64,000 nucleotides of DNA from Chloroflexota bacterium (GCA_022573285.1 JACZUF010000004.1:40139-104138); one strand, 5' to 3'. Shown: positions 1 through 7,357, numbered from the stretch's first letter. Notes: generated by a model not told the origin, from the sequence alone. Numbers and translations: made by a program.

Positions 1-127
1 TGATTGGAAGCCTATTCGATTGGAATTTACCAAACCCTAGCCGGAATGCTTGATCGTGTCAACGTGGTGTTGACACCTAGAGCACCGATTTCGTTTGGCC
101 CAACCAATTATGAATAAGGCTCGTTTG
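1..127. repeat. 127-bp direct repeat, left copy
   Basis: Identical base for base to 4566-4692; the match ends at 127/4692 (next bases a and t). It starts at the first base of the window, so the true left end cannot be seen. It contains the palindrome GTGTCAAC-N5-GTTGACAC and ends inside the loop of a hairpin. The copies bound an AT-richer segment and could be element ends, a circle junction, or a k=127 assembly overlap. Confidence 0.95.
56..76. promoter_or_regulatory. perfect palindrome, possible operator or recombinase site
   Basis: GTGTCAAC-gtggt-GTTGACAC has perfect 8-bp arms. The same site recurs at 4621-4641 in the right repeat, where it overlaps the -35 of a promoter reading into the 555-aa gene. 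A repressor operator or recombinase core site is inferred. Confidence 0.5.
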
Positions 128-139
128 AGCCTTATTCAT
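110..139 (-). terminator. 13-bp perfect hairpin after the 66-aa gene
   Basis: ATGAATAAGGCTC-gttt-GAGCCTTATTCAT is a perfect stem-loop, 18 bp past the stop of the minus-strand 66-aa gene. It lacks a clear U tract. The right repeat copy keeps only the left arm, so this hairpin straddles the repeat boundary and could be a recombination end rather than a terminator. Confidence 0.45.
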
Positions 140-157
140 ATTTCTCCAGGCACGAAA

Positions 158-358
158 CTACGCGTGATCGGCGTTAATTGCCAGCTCAGTTGTCAATAGG
201 TCAACGAGACTTAACGCTACGTATTCACCCAATGCTGATGCCTGCTCGTGGTACCAGATTTTACGCAGGTATTCCTCCGAACTGAGACCAAATGACTCGG
301 CTCTTCCTTTCAGTATTCTCTGGAATCGCTCTTTTTCGCCCTCTGGTATTGCCTGCAT
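158..358 (-). CDS. small protein of unknown function, 66 aa
   Basis: Not recognised. The start is well supported: AGGAGG lies 5-6 bases before the ATG at 358. The protein is mostly helical in appearance and charged at the N-terminus (EGEKERFQRILKGR), then FGLSSEEYLRKIW, which looks like part of a small DNA-binding or antitoxin-type protein, but no family is certain. It is transcribed divergently from the 263-aa gene at 528, with 169 bp between the start codons, and ends 18 bp before a perfect hairpin. A regulator or antitoxin-like role is possible but only inferred. Confidence 0.6.
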   Translation of the reverse strand: MQAIPEGEKERFQRILKGRAESFGLSSEEYLRKIWYHEQASALGEYVALSLVDLLTTELAINADHA

Positions 359-527
359 CTTGCCCTCCTTGCTTGGTCATGGGACAACCCTATTGTCTAT
401 GCCAGACAACTCAAAGTCGAGCGCGAACACTAACCTCATAATCAACGCAAAGTGGTCTTTACAACGCCGTAAGTATCAGTTAACATTAACCGTGAATGCT
501 GTAACTAAGCATGAACGGAGGTTCGCG

Positions 528-1319
528 ATGAGTACTCAAACCGATGAACAGTCGGGCGAGCGGAAGCGGAAGAGACCGGTTAGGTCTGAATATCTCTTTC
601 CAGCTTATGACCTCGGTGCCGCCCTAAGGGTCACTGAGCGGGTGGAGATGGACGGCGGCGGCACGCTTACTGAAGAAGCATTAGCAATAGCGCTGAAAGA
701 ATCGGCAAAAAGCAGCGCCTTCCGTCTACGCGCATTGACGGCGCGGCAGTTCGGACTTCTGCATAAAAATGCTGAGACTTTAAGTACCACGACGTTGGCA
801 AAGGCGATATTTAAACCTACAACAGGGCAAGAAAAAGCCGAAGCCCTGGCTTCGGCTTTCTTGAACATTCCCCTGTTCAAAGCGGTGGCTGATCGTTTTA
901 AGGGAACCCCCTTGCCGCAACAAGAAGCGCTGAGAAATATCCTGGAACGTGAATTCAAGGTTGAACACGATAGAGTGTCGACTGCGGACCGCATTCTTAT
1001 GGACTCAGCCCGAGAGGCTGGCGTAATGCGCGCGTCTGGAGGGAGTTCGTATCTCGCTCCGGGCGCAATCCAACCTCTGCAGGACGATCCGCTGGCTAAC
1101 CCTCCTGTGGACCCGCCTCTAGGTGAAGCGTCCACTGCTAGGCCGCAGGCTCAACCCGAATCAGCCGGAGGCCTTTTGGATATCAAGGAAGAGGACTTGG
1201 CAGATTTTGACGATAACGAGTTTAACAAGGTTTGGGACGTCCTCGGGATGATAGTGCGGAAGCGAGGACAACGAATGAAAGATCACGAAGCAGACGGGCA
1301 AGACCAAAACGCTAAATAG
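528..1319 (+). CDS. conserved hypothetical protein, 263 aa
   Basis: I chose the ATG at 528, not the track start at 360, because GGAGG precedes it by about 6 bases and the upstream codons look non-coding. The N-terminus is basic (GERKRKRPVRSEY). Residues about 45-170 contain SSAFRLRALTARQFGLL and later AFLNIPLFKAVADRFKG, a pattern I associate with hypothetical proteins having a winged-helix-like core (DUF5343-like; family assignment uncertain). The C-terminal part is Pro-rich and then acidic (EEDLADFDDNEF). A strong stem-loop follows the stop. No enzymatic motif is visible. Codon use is AT-richer than in the chromosomal genes after 4.7 kb. Confidence 0.7.
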   Translation: MSTQTDEQSGERKRKRPVRSEYLFPAYDLGAALRVTERVEMDGGGTLTEEALAIALKESAKSSAFRLRALTARQFGLLHKNAETLSTTTLAKAIFKPTTGQEKAEALASAFLNIPLFKAVADRFKGTPLPQQEALRNILEREFKVEHDRVSTADRILMDSAREAGVMRASGGSSYLAPGAIQPLQDDPLANPPVDPPLGEASTARPQAQPESAGGLLDIKEEDLADFDDNEFNKVWDVLGMIVRKRGQRMKDHEADGQDQNAK

Positions 1320-1321
1320 AG

Positions 1322-1356
1322 AGGGCTGGCCATAGGTCGAAACTATGGCCAGCCCT
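1322..1356 (+). terminator. 14-bp stem-loop after the 263-aa gene
   Basis: AGGGCTGGCCATAG-gtcgaaa-CTATGGCCAGCCCT starts 3 bp past the stop at 1319. The stem is perfect, but it is followed only by TTGTG, so it is an imperfect intrinsic terminator. Confidence 0.65.
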
Positions 1357-1365
1357 TGTGATGAC

Positions 1366-1438
1366 GCCCCTGCGCTGGATCGCGGTCCTCCTCTAGCTAA
1401 GGCAGGGAACCTGGGTTCAATTCCCAGCAGGGGCACCA
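1366..1438 (+). other. degenerate tRNA-like sequence with encoded CCA
   Basis: GCCCCTG at 1366 pairs with CAGGGGC at 1428-1434, followed by A and CCA, as in an acceptor stem. A proper T arm is present at 1411-1427 (CTGGG-TTCAATT-CCCAG). The 73-nt length fits a tRNA. The D and anticodon arms do not fold: the best anticodon stem has only 3 pairs (CCT/AGG) around CTAGCTA. It is therefore probably a tRNA pseudogene or an attachment-site remnant rather than a working tRNA. Confidence 0.45.
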
Positions 1439-1499
1439 AAACCGAATCGGGAACCGCTGACACCGTCAAGTAACAGCGGCCCCTACCAGGAGCGGAACT

Positions 1500-2558
1500 G
1501 TGCGGAACCACTCTGGCAATTATGATTATATCATTGGGCGGGATGCCCCACCGGTAGTCGCCGAGCTTAAATCCCTTTTCGAGCAACTGCCGGATGCAGA
1601 ATTACTCGCTCAACTAAAAGGACGCGTGCGGCGCGGCCCGAAAGGATATGAACCCGATATCCTCTGGCGCTGCTACGTCGCCTATTACTACCTTGGCCTT
1701 GACTCTGTCTCGGCATTGATCCGTTTATTGGAGGACAATCCCTTCATCGCTCAAGCCTGCGGCATTAGTTCACCTGAGAGTATTCCCAGCCAACCCACAT
1801 TCTCACGTTTCGGCACCAAACTCGCCAAACACACGGGGGAGTTTATTCTCGCCGTCAAAAATGTGCATCGTAACCTCACCAGAAAGCTCTACGCGACCCT
1901 TCCAGATTTTGGCAAGACAGTAGCAATTGACAGCACTGATGTGAAGGGGTGGTCGAACGCGATAAAAAAGGGTAAGAAGCGGTCAGGTAAGGTGCGGAGA
2001 CAAAAGCCCAGAGTCGGTAAAGTCTCGGATCCCGATGCCGGTTGGTGCGTCAAAAAGAACACCGAGGGAACCAAGAAATACGTGTTCGGCTACAAAATCC
2101 ACATTTTGGCCGATGCCAAGTATGAGCTTCCGATGGTCGTGGATATCAGCCCTGGAAACATGCACGATATCCGAAAGGCCTCAGCATTACTGCGTGAGGC
2201 TCGGACTGTCACAGGGAAGTTCGTTCCTGATTACGTCCTGGCGGACGCCGGTTACTCCAGTCTCCCTCTCTGGCGATTGATTAAAAACCAATACAGGGCA
2301 GAGCCGATAATTGATCCAAACCCAACTCATAAGGTAATCGTCGCAAGAAATAAGAAAACTTCTGAGTGGAAGAAAATCTACAGCCAAAGAACCTCAATTG
2401 AGCGTCTAAACGGCAGGCTGAAGGGGTTCAGGAAGCTAAACAGTGTGCGGGTCCGGGGTCGGTTTAAGGTACGGATTCACGCGATGATGTCGGTGATCGT
2501 CTGCCAAGCGTTGGCACTAGCGACGGAGAGCAGAGCATCGGTAAGAGGGGTTGCGTAA
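1500..2558 (+). mobile_element. IS4-type DDE transposase, 352 aa
   Basis: Transposase of the IS4/IS5 superfamily, catalysing DNA cut-and-paste. An N-terminal DUF772-like helical region (about 20-115) precedes an RNase H-like DDE domain. The acidic residues are D144 (AIDSTD), D249 (LADAGY) and E301 (SIERLNGRLK). Y294-x2-R297-x3-E301-x6-K308 is a full YREK signature, characteristic of IS4 elements. A Lys/Arg-rich insert lies at about 155-175. The start is a GTG with weak upstream signals (GGAGCGG). The frame is intact, so it could be active. I could not find convincing terminal inverted repeats in the flanks, so the element limits are not defined. It interrupts or accompanies the AT-richer segment between the 127-bp repeats. 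Confidence 0.9.
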
Positions 2559-2660
2559 CAAAGCCGTTGCCCCGACGAGTTAGCCCAAATCCTCGCCTGA
2601 GTTTTCGCTCATTGAAGGTTATTTGACTGGGGAATGCCAAAAGGGGAACCCATGATCGGA

Positions 2661-2930
2661 CTATGTCCGATTGGACTCCGGTTCGTAAAAATGAGAGGTG
2701 AAATACGTCAGGATGCTGGCTGACCCGTGGAACACGCCTTCAGGTCCAGTCAGCCTAGGAAGAACTCCACCACGCTCCCGAACCGTAATGAATGGTATAC
2801 CAACGTTTCGCAACCGTCTCTCAACCTCCTTACAAGATTGGGATTCATCCAAAAATAAATAGTAGTTGTAGTTCACTCGTTCCAGCCTCCAGTCTCTATT
2901 AGTTGATTCGGTTGACCACCCTTTGGGCAA
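2661..2930 (-). CDS. small glutaredoxin-like protein, 89 aa
   Basis: The core NYYLFLDESQSCKEVERRLRNVGIPF...LPRLTGPEGVFHGSASILTYF has the order expected of a short thioredoxin/glutaredoxin-like fold: beta strand, a Cys at the helix start, then a cis-Pro-like region and a terminal helix. Only one Cys is visible, so redox chemistry would be monothiol if it exists at all. It starts 32 bp inside the 3' end of the 555-aa gene, so the two are translationally coupled and probably form one operon. The stop overlaps the hairpin ATCGGAC-tat-GTCCGAT. Family assignment is by pattern only. Confidence 0.6.
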   Translation of the reverse strand: MPKGWSTESTNRDWRLERVNYNYYLFLDESQSCKEVERRLRNVGIPFITVRERGGVLPRLTGPEGVFHGSASILTYFTSHFYEPESNRT

Positions 2931-4566
2931 AATCTATGATAGACAAGTCTTCGCGTATCACCTCCACATCTTCTGTTATTATTAAACTAGAAATGTAGCT
3001 CTGCAATCCAGCGAAGAGCTTACCTCTCTCACTCTCTTCCTCCCGCGCTACAACGGAGGGGTCGGGGGCCATGGCTCGCGCAGTGCGGGTCAGGATTTCG
3101 ATGCCAAATTTACCTAGTAATTCTGAAATGGCTTGACCTTTACTTAGATCAGTATTAGCGTCCTGAATCGATTGCAATTGATCGAAGGTCAAGTCTGACT
3201 TTAGAGAGGCGATCTGTGCGGGTTGGCATTGGAGAATGCCCGCTTCCTGCCAGGAATCAACAATCCTCTTGAAATTGGACACCAGAGTATCTCGCTCATC
3301 CGCTTCAGGATGTAGGATTACCACCTTAGCTCTGTCGAGACCCGCCTGCTGTAAAATTCGGTGGTGAGTGATTTCACGTTGCACCCCTCCCGACTCATTT
3401 CCCCGGAACGCTGGCCGATAAACTGCTAGGCCACTCGCTTGCGTTACTAGGGAGTAGTCCCGAGCTGTGATTTGCTCAAGAATTTGTTCCTGAAGCGCCT
3501 TCAGGGATGGCCAAGCTTGGCGAATCTTTTCATTTTGCGTCTGGTCCAAGTTCTCAATACCGATGTCGGCAATCTCTTGAGCAAACTGCGCCCAACTCGG
3601 GCCAAAGGCATCATCTGGCTCTTGGGGTGCCTCAAAGAGCAAATCGGAGGCCTCATCGCTAGGTAGTGGCCATCTCCACCCAAGTTGGGGGAGGTAGATG
3701 GATTGGTCTTCGAAATCAACAGTGAAATCAAACCTGAGTTCATCTATAGCAGTTGGCTCGATTACGATAAAGTGCTCACTCAATCGCACACACAGATCCT
3801 GGACTCGTTCAACAACCTGCTCAGCCAAGATTTTCTGTTCTTCGGTGCCTCGATTAAGTCGCCGAATCTCTGATATTGGATGTGCTACATAGACGAGCTT
3901 TTTGTCGGTACCGACAAAAAGGTTATGAAAGACTACGATCGGATGCTTGACTGCGAGCACAAAATGCGGAGACTCCGTAATTTCGGCAACCTTAGATGCT
4001 AGGACATTTTCGGTATTCCGCCAGTCAAGAATCCGGAGTAGTCTTAGTACGGCTGTGTGATAGTCATCAGGCTCATCGACATTATAAGAAAAAAGACCGT
4101 GTCGCCTGCTTAACCTGGCTTTGACATCGTATATATCGTCGACCAGAGTGAATACAATATCGGGGCGTTCCTTTAAGTTGGCGAGGCGCCCGAAATCGAT
4201 CCCAGACATGTATTCACGCTCTCCAAGATGGAACCAGGCGGCATGAAACGTCAGAATCACAGGTTGTTCTGATGCCAAAGATTCCCGTATTCCAATGAGG
4301 GCCTCATCAAAGGCCTTGGACCAAAATTCCATCAAAAGAGGTTTCGGAAGCTGAAGCACCTCCATGATGGTCACGTCGGCGGGCTGAAATCGGGGATGGA
4401 GCTTTGATACTGTGTCTCTAGCCAGCGGGACGAGGTGATCGTCTTCGAGAGAAATAATCGAAGGAGGAGATAGGTCATTGCGGGAGCACCAATCAGCATA
4501 CCGTCGAAGAGCCTGCTGAACCCCAGTTCCGGCCATGCCGTTGACGACAGCAAACCTTGCAGCCAT
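2899..4566 (-). CDS. 555-aa protein: P-loop-like plus nucleoside deoxyribosyltransferase-like domains
   Basis: No exact family recognised. Residues 1-200 resemble an NMP-kinase-type P-loop domain: VVNGMAGTGVQQ at 7-18 looks like a Walker A whose Lys is replaced by Val, and PDIVFTLVDDIYDVKARL follows at 135-152. From about 222 the pattern changes to that of nucleoside 2-deoxyribosyltransferase-like folds: LVYVAHPISEIRR, then FIVIEPTAIDE, then SGLAVYRPAFRGNESGGVQREI and VVILHPEADE. The C-terminal 130 residues are helical. It overlaps the downstream glutaredoxin-like gene. The promoter lies in the right 127-bp repeat with a palindrome over its -35. Such domains occur in nucleotide metabolism and in phage-conflict proteins; which applies here is unknown. 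Confidence 0.65.
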   Translation of the reverse strand: MAARFAVVNGMAGTGVQQALRRYADWCSRNDLSPPSIISLEDDHLVPLARDTVSKLHPRFQPADVTIMEVLQLPKPLLMEFWSKAFDEALIGIRESLASEQPVILTFHAAWFHLGEREYMSGIDFGRLANLKERPDIVFTLVDDIYDVKARLSRRHGLFSYNVDEPDDYHTAVLRLLRILDWRNTENVLASKVAEITESPHFVLAVKHPIVVFHNLFVGTDKKLVYVAHPISEIRRLNRGTEEQKILAEQVVERVQDLCVRLSEHFIVIEPTAIDELRFDFTVDFEDQSIYLPQLGWRWPLPSDEASDLLFEAPQEPDDAFGPSWAQFAQEIADIGIENLDQTQNEKIRQAWPSLKALQEQILEQITARDYSLVTQASGLAVYRPAFRGNESGGVQREITHHRILQQAGLDRAKVVILHPEADERDTLVSNFKRIVDSWQEAGILQCQPAQIASLKSDLTFDQLQSIQDANTDLSKGQAISELLGKFGIEILTRTARAMAPDPSVVAREEESERGKLFAGLQSYISSLIITEDVEVIREDLSIIDFAQRVVNRIN

Positions 4567-4692
4567 GATTGGAAGCCTATTCGATTGGAATTTACCAAAC
4601 CCTAGCCGGAATGCTTGATCGTGTCAACGTGGTGTTGACACCTAGAGCACCGATTTCGTTTGGCCCAACCAATTATGAATAAGGCTCGTTTG
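4566..4692. repeat. 127-bp direct repeat, right copy
   Basis: Exact copy of 1-127. Its first base is the last base of the ATG complement of the 555-aa gene, so it spans that gene's whole promoter region. The boundary at 4692/4693 is where AT-richer sequence gives way to GC-rich chromosome. Confidence 0.95.
4599..4627 (-). promoter_or_regulatory. promoter of the 555-aa gene with overlapping palindrome
   Basis: On the minus strand TTGACA (complement of 4622-4627), a 17-bp spacer and TAGGGT (complement of 4599-4604). The -35 is part of the palindrome at 4621-4641, so a protein bound there would block transcription. The predicted leader is about 25 nt. Confidence 0.5.
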
Positions 4693-4718
4693 TGCCTAAG
4701 ACTGCCGTCTGCTACAAT
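4690..4718 (+). promoter_or_regulatory. candidate promoter of the SMP-30 gene
   Basis: TTGTGC, 17 bp, TACAAT. The -35 hexamer crosses the repeat boundary (4692/4693), so half of it is supplied by the repeat. Confidence 0.4.
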
Positions 4719-4773
4719 CTGCGCCTAGATTAACCGCTCCCGGATTACCCACGAGTTACGGAGGAACCAGCCC

Positions 4774-5676
4774 ATGAGTTGGCGTTTCCAGTTGCTTAAC
4801 AAGCCCTATGGCAGCGTTACCGAAGGCCCGGTCTGGGACGGCGAGAACCTGCTCTTCACCCACATCTCCGCCAGCCGCATCATGCGCTGCGACGTCGAGA
4901 CCGGCGAGATCACCGTCTGGCGGGAGGGCACCAACCGCACCAACGGCCTGGCCCATGACGCGGAGGGGCGTCTCTTCGGCTGCTGCTCCGGAGGCCGCGC
5001 CATCCTGCGCTTCGACCCCGACGGCAGCAACGCGGTCATCGCCGACCAAGTCGAGGGCAAGAAACTGAACACTCCCAACGACCTGGCCGTCGACCGCCAG
5101 GGCCGAATCTGGTTCACCAACCCGTGGAACGCCACCAACATCGACGCCACCGAGGTCCAGGAACTCGACCACCGCGCCGTGCTCTGCGCCACTCCCCAGG
5201 CCGACGGCAGCTACTCGGTGGCCAGGGTGGAGACCGACAGCACGATGCCCAACGGCATCCTGGTGTCCATCGACGGCAGGACCCTCTACGTGGCCGAGAG
5301 CAACAGCGACGACCCCAGCATCGACCGGGAATTGCAGGCCTATCCCATCCGGGACGACGGCTCCCTGGGCCCCTACGATACCCTCCACGCCTTCGGCACC
5401 AACAAACGGGAGGCCCAGCGCGGCATCGACGGCATGTGCCTGGACCGGGAGGGCAACATCGTCGCCACCGCCGGTTGGCCCCAGTCCGGCCCCGGCCCCC
5501 TGATCTATGTGTTCGACCCCAAGGGGCGGGTCATCGAGACCCACCCGGTGCCCTGCATCCGGCCCACCAACTGCTGCTTCGGCGGCCCGGACCGCTCCAC
5601 CCTGTACGTGACCAGCGCCGAGGGGCACTTTTTCAAAGCAGAAACCGACATGGAAGGCTGGGCCCTATTCCCCTAG
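4774..5676 (+). CDS. SMP-30/gluconolactonase/LRE family protein
   Basis: Predicted cytoplasmic metal-dependent lactone hydrolase with a six-bladed beta-propeller. The expected metal ligands of the family are present: E17 (TEGPVWD), N160 (MPNGI) and D219 (GIDGMCLD), and NTPNDLAVD at about 99-107 is the usual substrate-side motif. At 300 aa it is a normal length. The ATG has GGAGG about 10 bases upstream. It is the first gene of GC-rich chromosome after the repeat-bounded segment. The substrate is unknown; sugar-acid lactones are typical, and the nearby Gfo/Idh/MocA genes at 16-18 kb would fit sugar catabolism, but this is inference. Confidence 0.88.
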   Translation: MSWRFQLLNKPYGSVTEGPVWDGENLLFTHISASRIMRCDVETGEITVWREGTNRTNGLAHDAEGRLFGCCSGGRAILRFDPDGSNAVIADQVEGKKLNTPNDLAVDRQGRIWFTNPWNATNIDATEVQELDHRAVLCATPQADGSYSVARVETDSTMPNGILVSIDGRTLYVAESNSDDPSIDRELQAYPIRDDGSLGPYDTLHAFGTNKREAQRGIDGMCLDREGNIVATAGWPQSGPGPLIYVFDPKGRVIETHPVPCIRPTNCCFGGPDRSTLYVTSAEGHFFKAETDMEGWALFP

Positions 5677-5690
5677 CCGCCGGCGCAGCC

Positions 5691-5805
5691 GGGTTCCCAT
5701 ATAACAGCAAGGGCGATAACCATGACTTTCAGTTGGCAGCTAAGTCTGAAGGGCAACGGCCGGGGTTCCATGCGACAGCGAGAGCGAAAACCATGACTTT
5801 GAGCG
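5691..5805 (+). repeat. imperfect tandem duplication of a start region
   Basis: GGGTTCC...CAGC.AG.GCGA.AACCATGACTTT occurs at about 5691-5731 and again, with few changes, at about 5763-5804, 72 bp apart. The first ATGACTTT opens a 24-codon frame (MTFSWQ...) that stops; the second opens the 123-aa gene. Confidence 0.6.
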
Positions 5806-6164
5806 GACGAGGCAGCCTGAGCGACCACGGTTTCACGCGGGCGCAACTGCGCCAGGGGGGAGGCCGCGGCAACGGCAACGACCACTTCGACGAGTTGATC
5901 GGGGCCACCGAACTTTTCGTCTACCAGACGCCCAACAAGAATCCCAAGGGCTTCGAATCGCTGAAGCTGTTCCTGGAAGCGGCCGAATGCGAGTTGATCT
6001 TCACCGTGGACGTCCCGCCGGAACTGCGGAACTACGAGGCCTTTCGCATCACCCACAAATCCGGCGAAAAGATTCCCGACTCGGTGCTGCGCCGCTGCCA
6101 CTCCTGGGCCCACGGCCGCAACTTCCTCCACAGCTTCTTCAAGCCCATGTACGGAGGCCGCTAG
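5793..6164 (+). CDS. conserved hypothetical protein, 123 aa
   Basis: The 3' third of the track ORF 5124..6164; the earlier part is a shadow of the SMP-30 gene. I take the ATG at 5793, preceded by a weak AGAGCG. Gly-rich N-terminus (GGGRGNG), then FDELIGATELFVYQTPNKNPKGFESLKLFLEAAECELIFTVDVPPELRNYEAF, alternating strands and helices, ending HSWAHGRNFLHSFFKPMYGGR with several His and aromatic residues. No recognised family and no signal or membrane segment. The duplicated start region upstream leaves the true start less certain. Confidence 0.55.
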   Translation: MTLSGRGSLSDHGFTRAQLRQGGGRGNGNDHFDELIGATELFVYQTPNKNPKGFESLKLFLEAAECELIFTVDVPPELRNYEAFRITHKSGEKIPDSVLRRCHSWAHGRNFLHSFFKPMYGGR

Positions 6165-6252
6165 AGTTAACCCGTCAGGCGGAGATTCAAACATGAGTCA
6201 TCCCGGATTTTCCTGGTGAGTACGCAATTTGGGGCAAATTCCGTCCCCACCT

Positions 6253-6347
6253 CGTCATTCCAGCGGAGGCTGGAATCCAGGGCTCTCACCCAGGATGACG
6301 GGTGACCGATGCAGTCTTACTGGATTCCGGCTTTCGCCGGAAAGACG
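6253..6347. repeat. dispersed palindromic repeat (CGTCATTCC...GGAATCCAG type)
   Basis: The 311-bp gap 6165-6475 holds no gene. It carries CGTCATTCCAGCGGAGGCTGGAATCCAG at 6253-6280 and a reversed partner CTGGATTCCGGCTTTCGCCGGAAAGACG at 6320-6347, each itself a hairpin. A related unit lies near 40770-40795. REP-like element. Confidence 0.7.
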
Positions 6348-6475
6348 AAGGCGGCGCTGCCTATGCTCAATGGCAGAACGCCGCCGACCTGTTCCCAGTG
6401 CCCAGTGTTGCTATCCCTCTTCGCCGAAATCCACCCACTAAACTCCGGGACGACTCATGTTTTCTAGCCCTTTGC

Positions 6476-7357
6476 CTACCTCCGTGGGTGGTTGGCTAGA
6501 AAGTCGTCGGCTATCTCGTTGAAGGTTAGGAACCGGACACCGTCGTGGGACGAGATATACTCCGTCAACCTTTCCAGCATCAGCAAGACTTGGGGACGGC
6601 CGCTGACGTCGGGGTGGATGGTGATGGGGAAGACCGCCTCGTCGTACTCCCGGTACACGAAGTCGAATTGGTCCCGCCACATCTGCTCGATGTCCCGGGG
6701 GTTGACGAATCCGTGGCTATTGGGGGCGCTCTTGATGAACATCATCGGCGGCAGGTCGTCCAGGTACCAGTTGGCCGGTATCTCCACCAAGTCCGTCTCT
6801 TCGCCCCGCACCAGGGCGTGCATCCAATGATCGGCGGGCTGGGAGAAGTCGATCTTGGTCCACCGGTCGCCCTTCCGCACGTAGTAGCACTCGAAGTCCC
6901 GGTGCATCAGACTGTGGTCGTACTTGATGCCATGCTTCTCCAGGAGCTCGTTGGTGACGTGGCTGAACTCCCACCAGGGGGCCACATAGCCGGTGGGCCG
7001 CTCGCCGGAAAGCTGGGTGATCAGGTCGATACAACGGACCAAGACCGCCTCCTCCTGCTCCGGCGTCATGGCGATCGGGTTTTCGTGGGAGTAGCCGTGC
7101 AGCCCGATCTCGTGGCCGCCGCTCACGATCATCTGGCATTCGGTGGGAAATGTTTCCATCGAATGACCGGGAATAAACCAGGTGGTCTTGATCCCCAGCC
7201 GGTCGAATAGCTTGAGCAGGCGGGGGGTGCCCACCTCTCCGGCGAACATGCCCCGCGATATATCGTCGGGCGAGTCCTCGCCACCGTAGGAACCCAGCCA
7301 ACCGCCAACGGCGTCCAGGTCCACTCCGAATGCGCAGGAAATCTTCTTGTCGGCCAC
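6476..7357 (-). CDS. polysaccharide deacetylase family protein (PgdA/PuuE-like)
   Basis: NodB-fold metal-dependent hydrolase. Visible motifs: FGVDLDA with D13/D15 (motif 1), HGYSHE with H87 and H91 (metal ligands, motif 2), GYVAPWW at 123-129 (motif 3 region) and TIHPDVSG with H248 (late catalytic His). Length 293 aa and motif layout match the HpPgdA/PuuE branch, whose members hydrolyse peptidoglycan N-acetyl groups or cyclic amides such as allantoin. No signal peptide is seen, which favours a cytoplasmic amidase-type role. The start is GTG with GGGGGG upstream. The substrate cannot be told from sequence. Confidence 0.85.
   Translation of the reverse strand: MADKKISCAFGVDLDAVGGWLGSYGGEDSPDDISRGMFAGEVGTPRLLKLFDRLGIKTTWFIPGHSMETFPTECQMIVSGGHEIGLHGYSHENPIAMTPEQEEAVLVRCIDLITQLSGERPTGYVAPWWEFSHVTNELLEKHGIKYDHSLMHRDFECYYVRKGDRWTKIDFSQPADHWMHALVRGEETDLVEIPANWYLDDLPPMMFIKSAPNSHGFVNPRDIEQMWRDQFDFVYREYDEAVFPITIHPDVSGRPQVLLMLERLTEYISSHDGVRFLTFNEIADDFLANHPRR

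Noticed and set aside
1161-1586. 141-aa minus-strand ORF over the tRNA-like region
   Set aside because: Covers a terminator hairpin and the tRNA-like sequence; no start signal and unlikely protein.
1440-2660. Terminal inverted repeats and target duplications for the IS4-type element
   Set aside because: No convincing matching ends found by eye on either side of the transposase; a CCGCTG...CAGCGG hairpin upstream is too short and one-sided.
4756-5628. 290-aa minus-strand ORF
   Set aside because: Shadow of SMP-30; low-complexity GVGAV-type sequence.
5124-6164. 346-aa plus-strand ORF as one gene
   Set aside because: The first two thirds overlap SMP-30 in another frame and are Arg/Pro/His-rich noise; only the part from 5793 looks coding.
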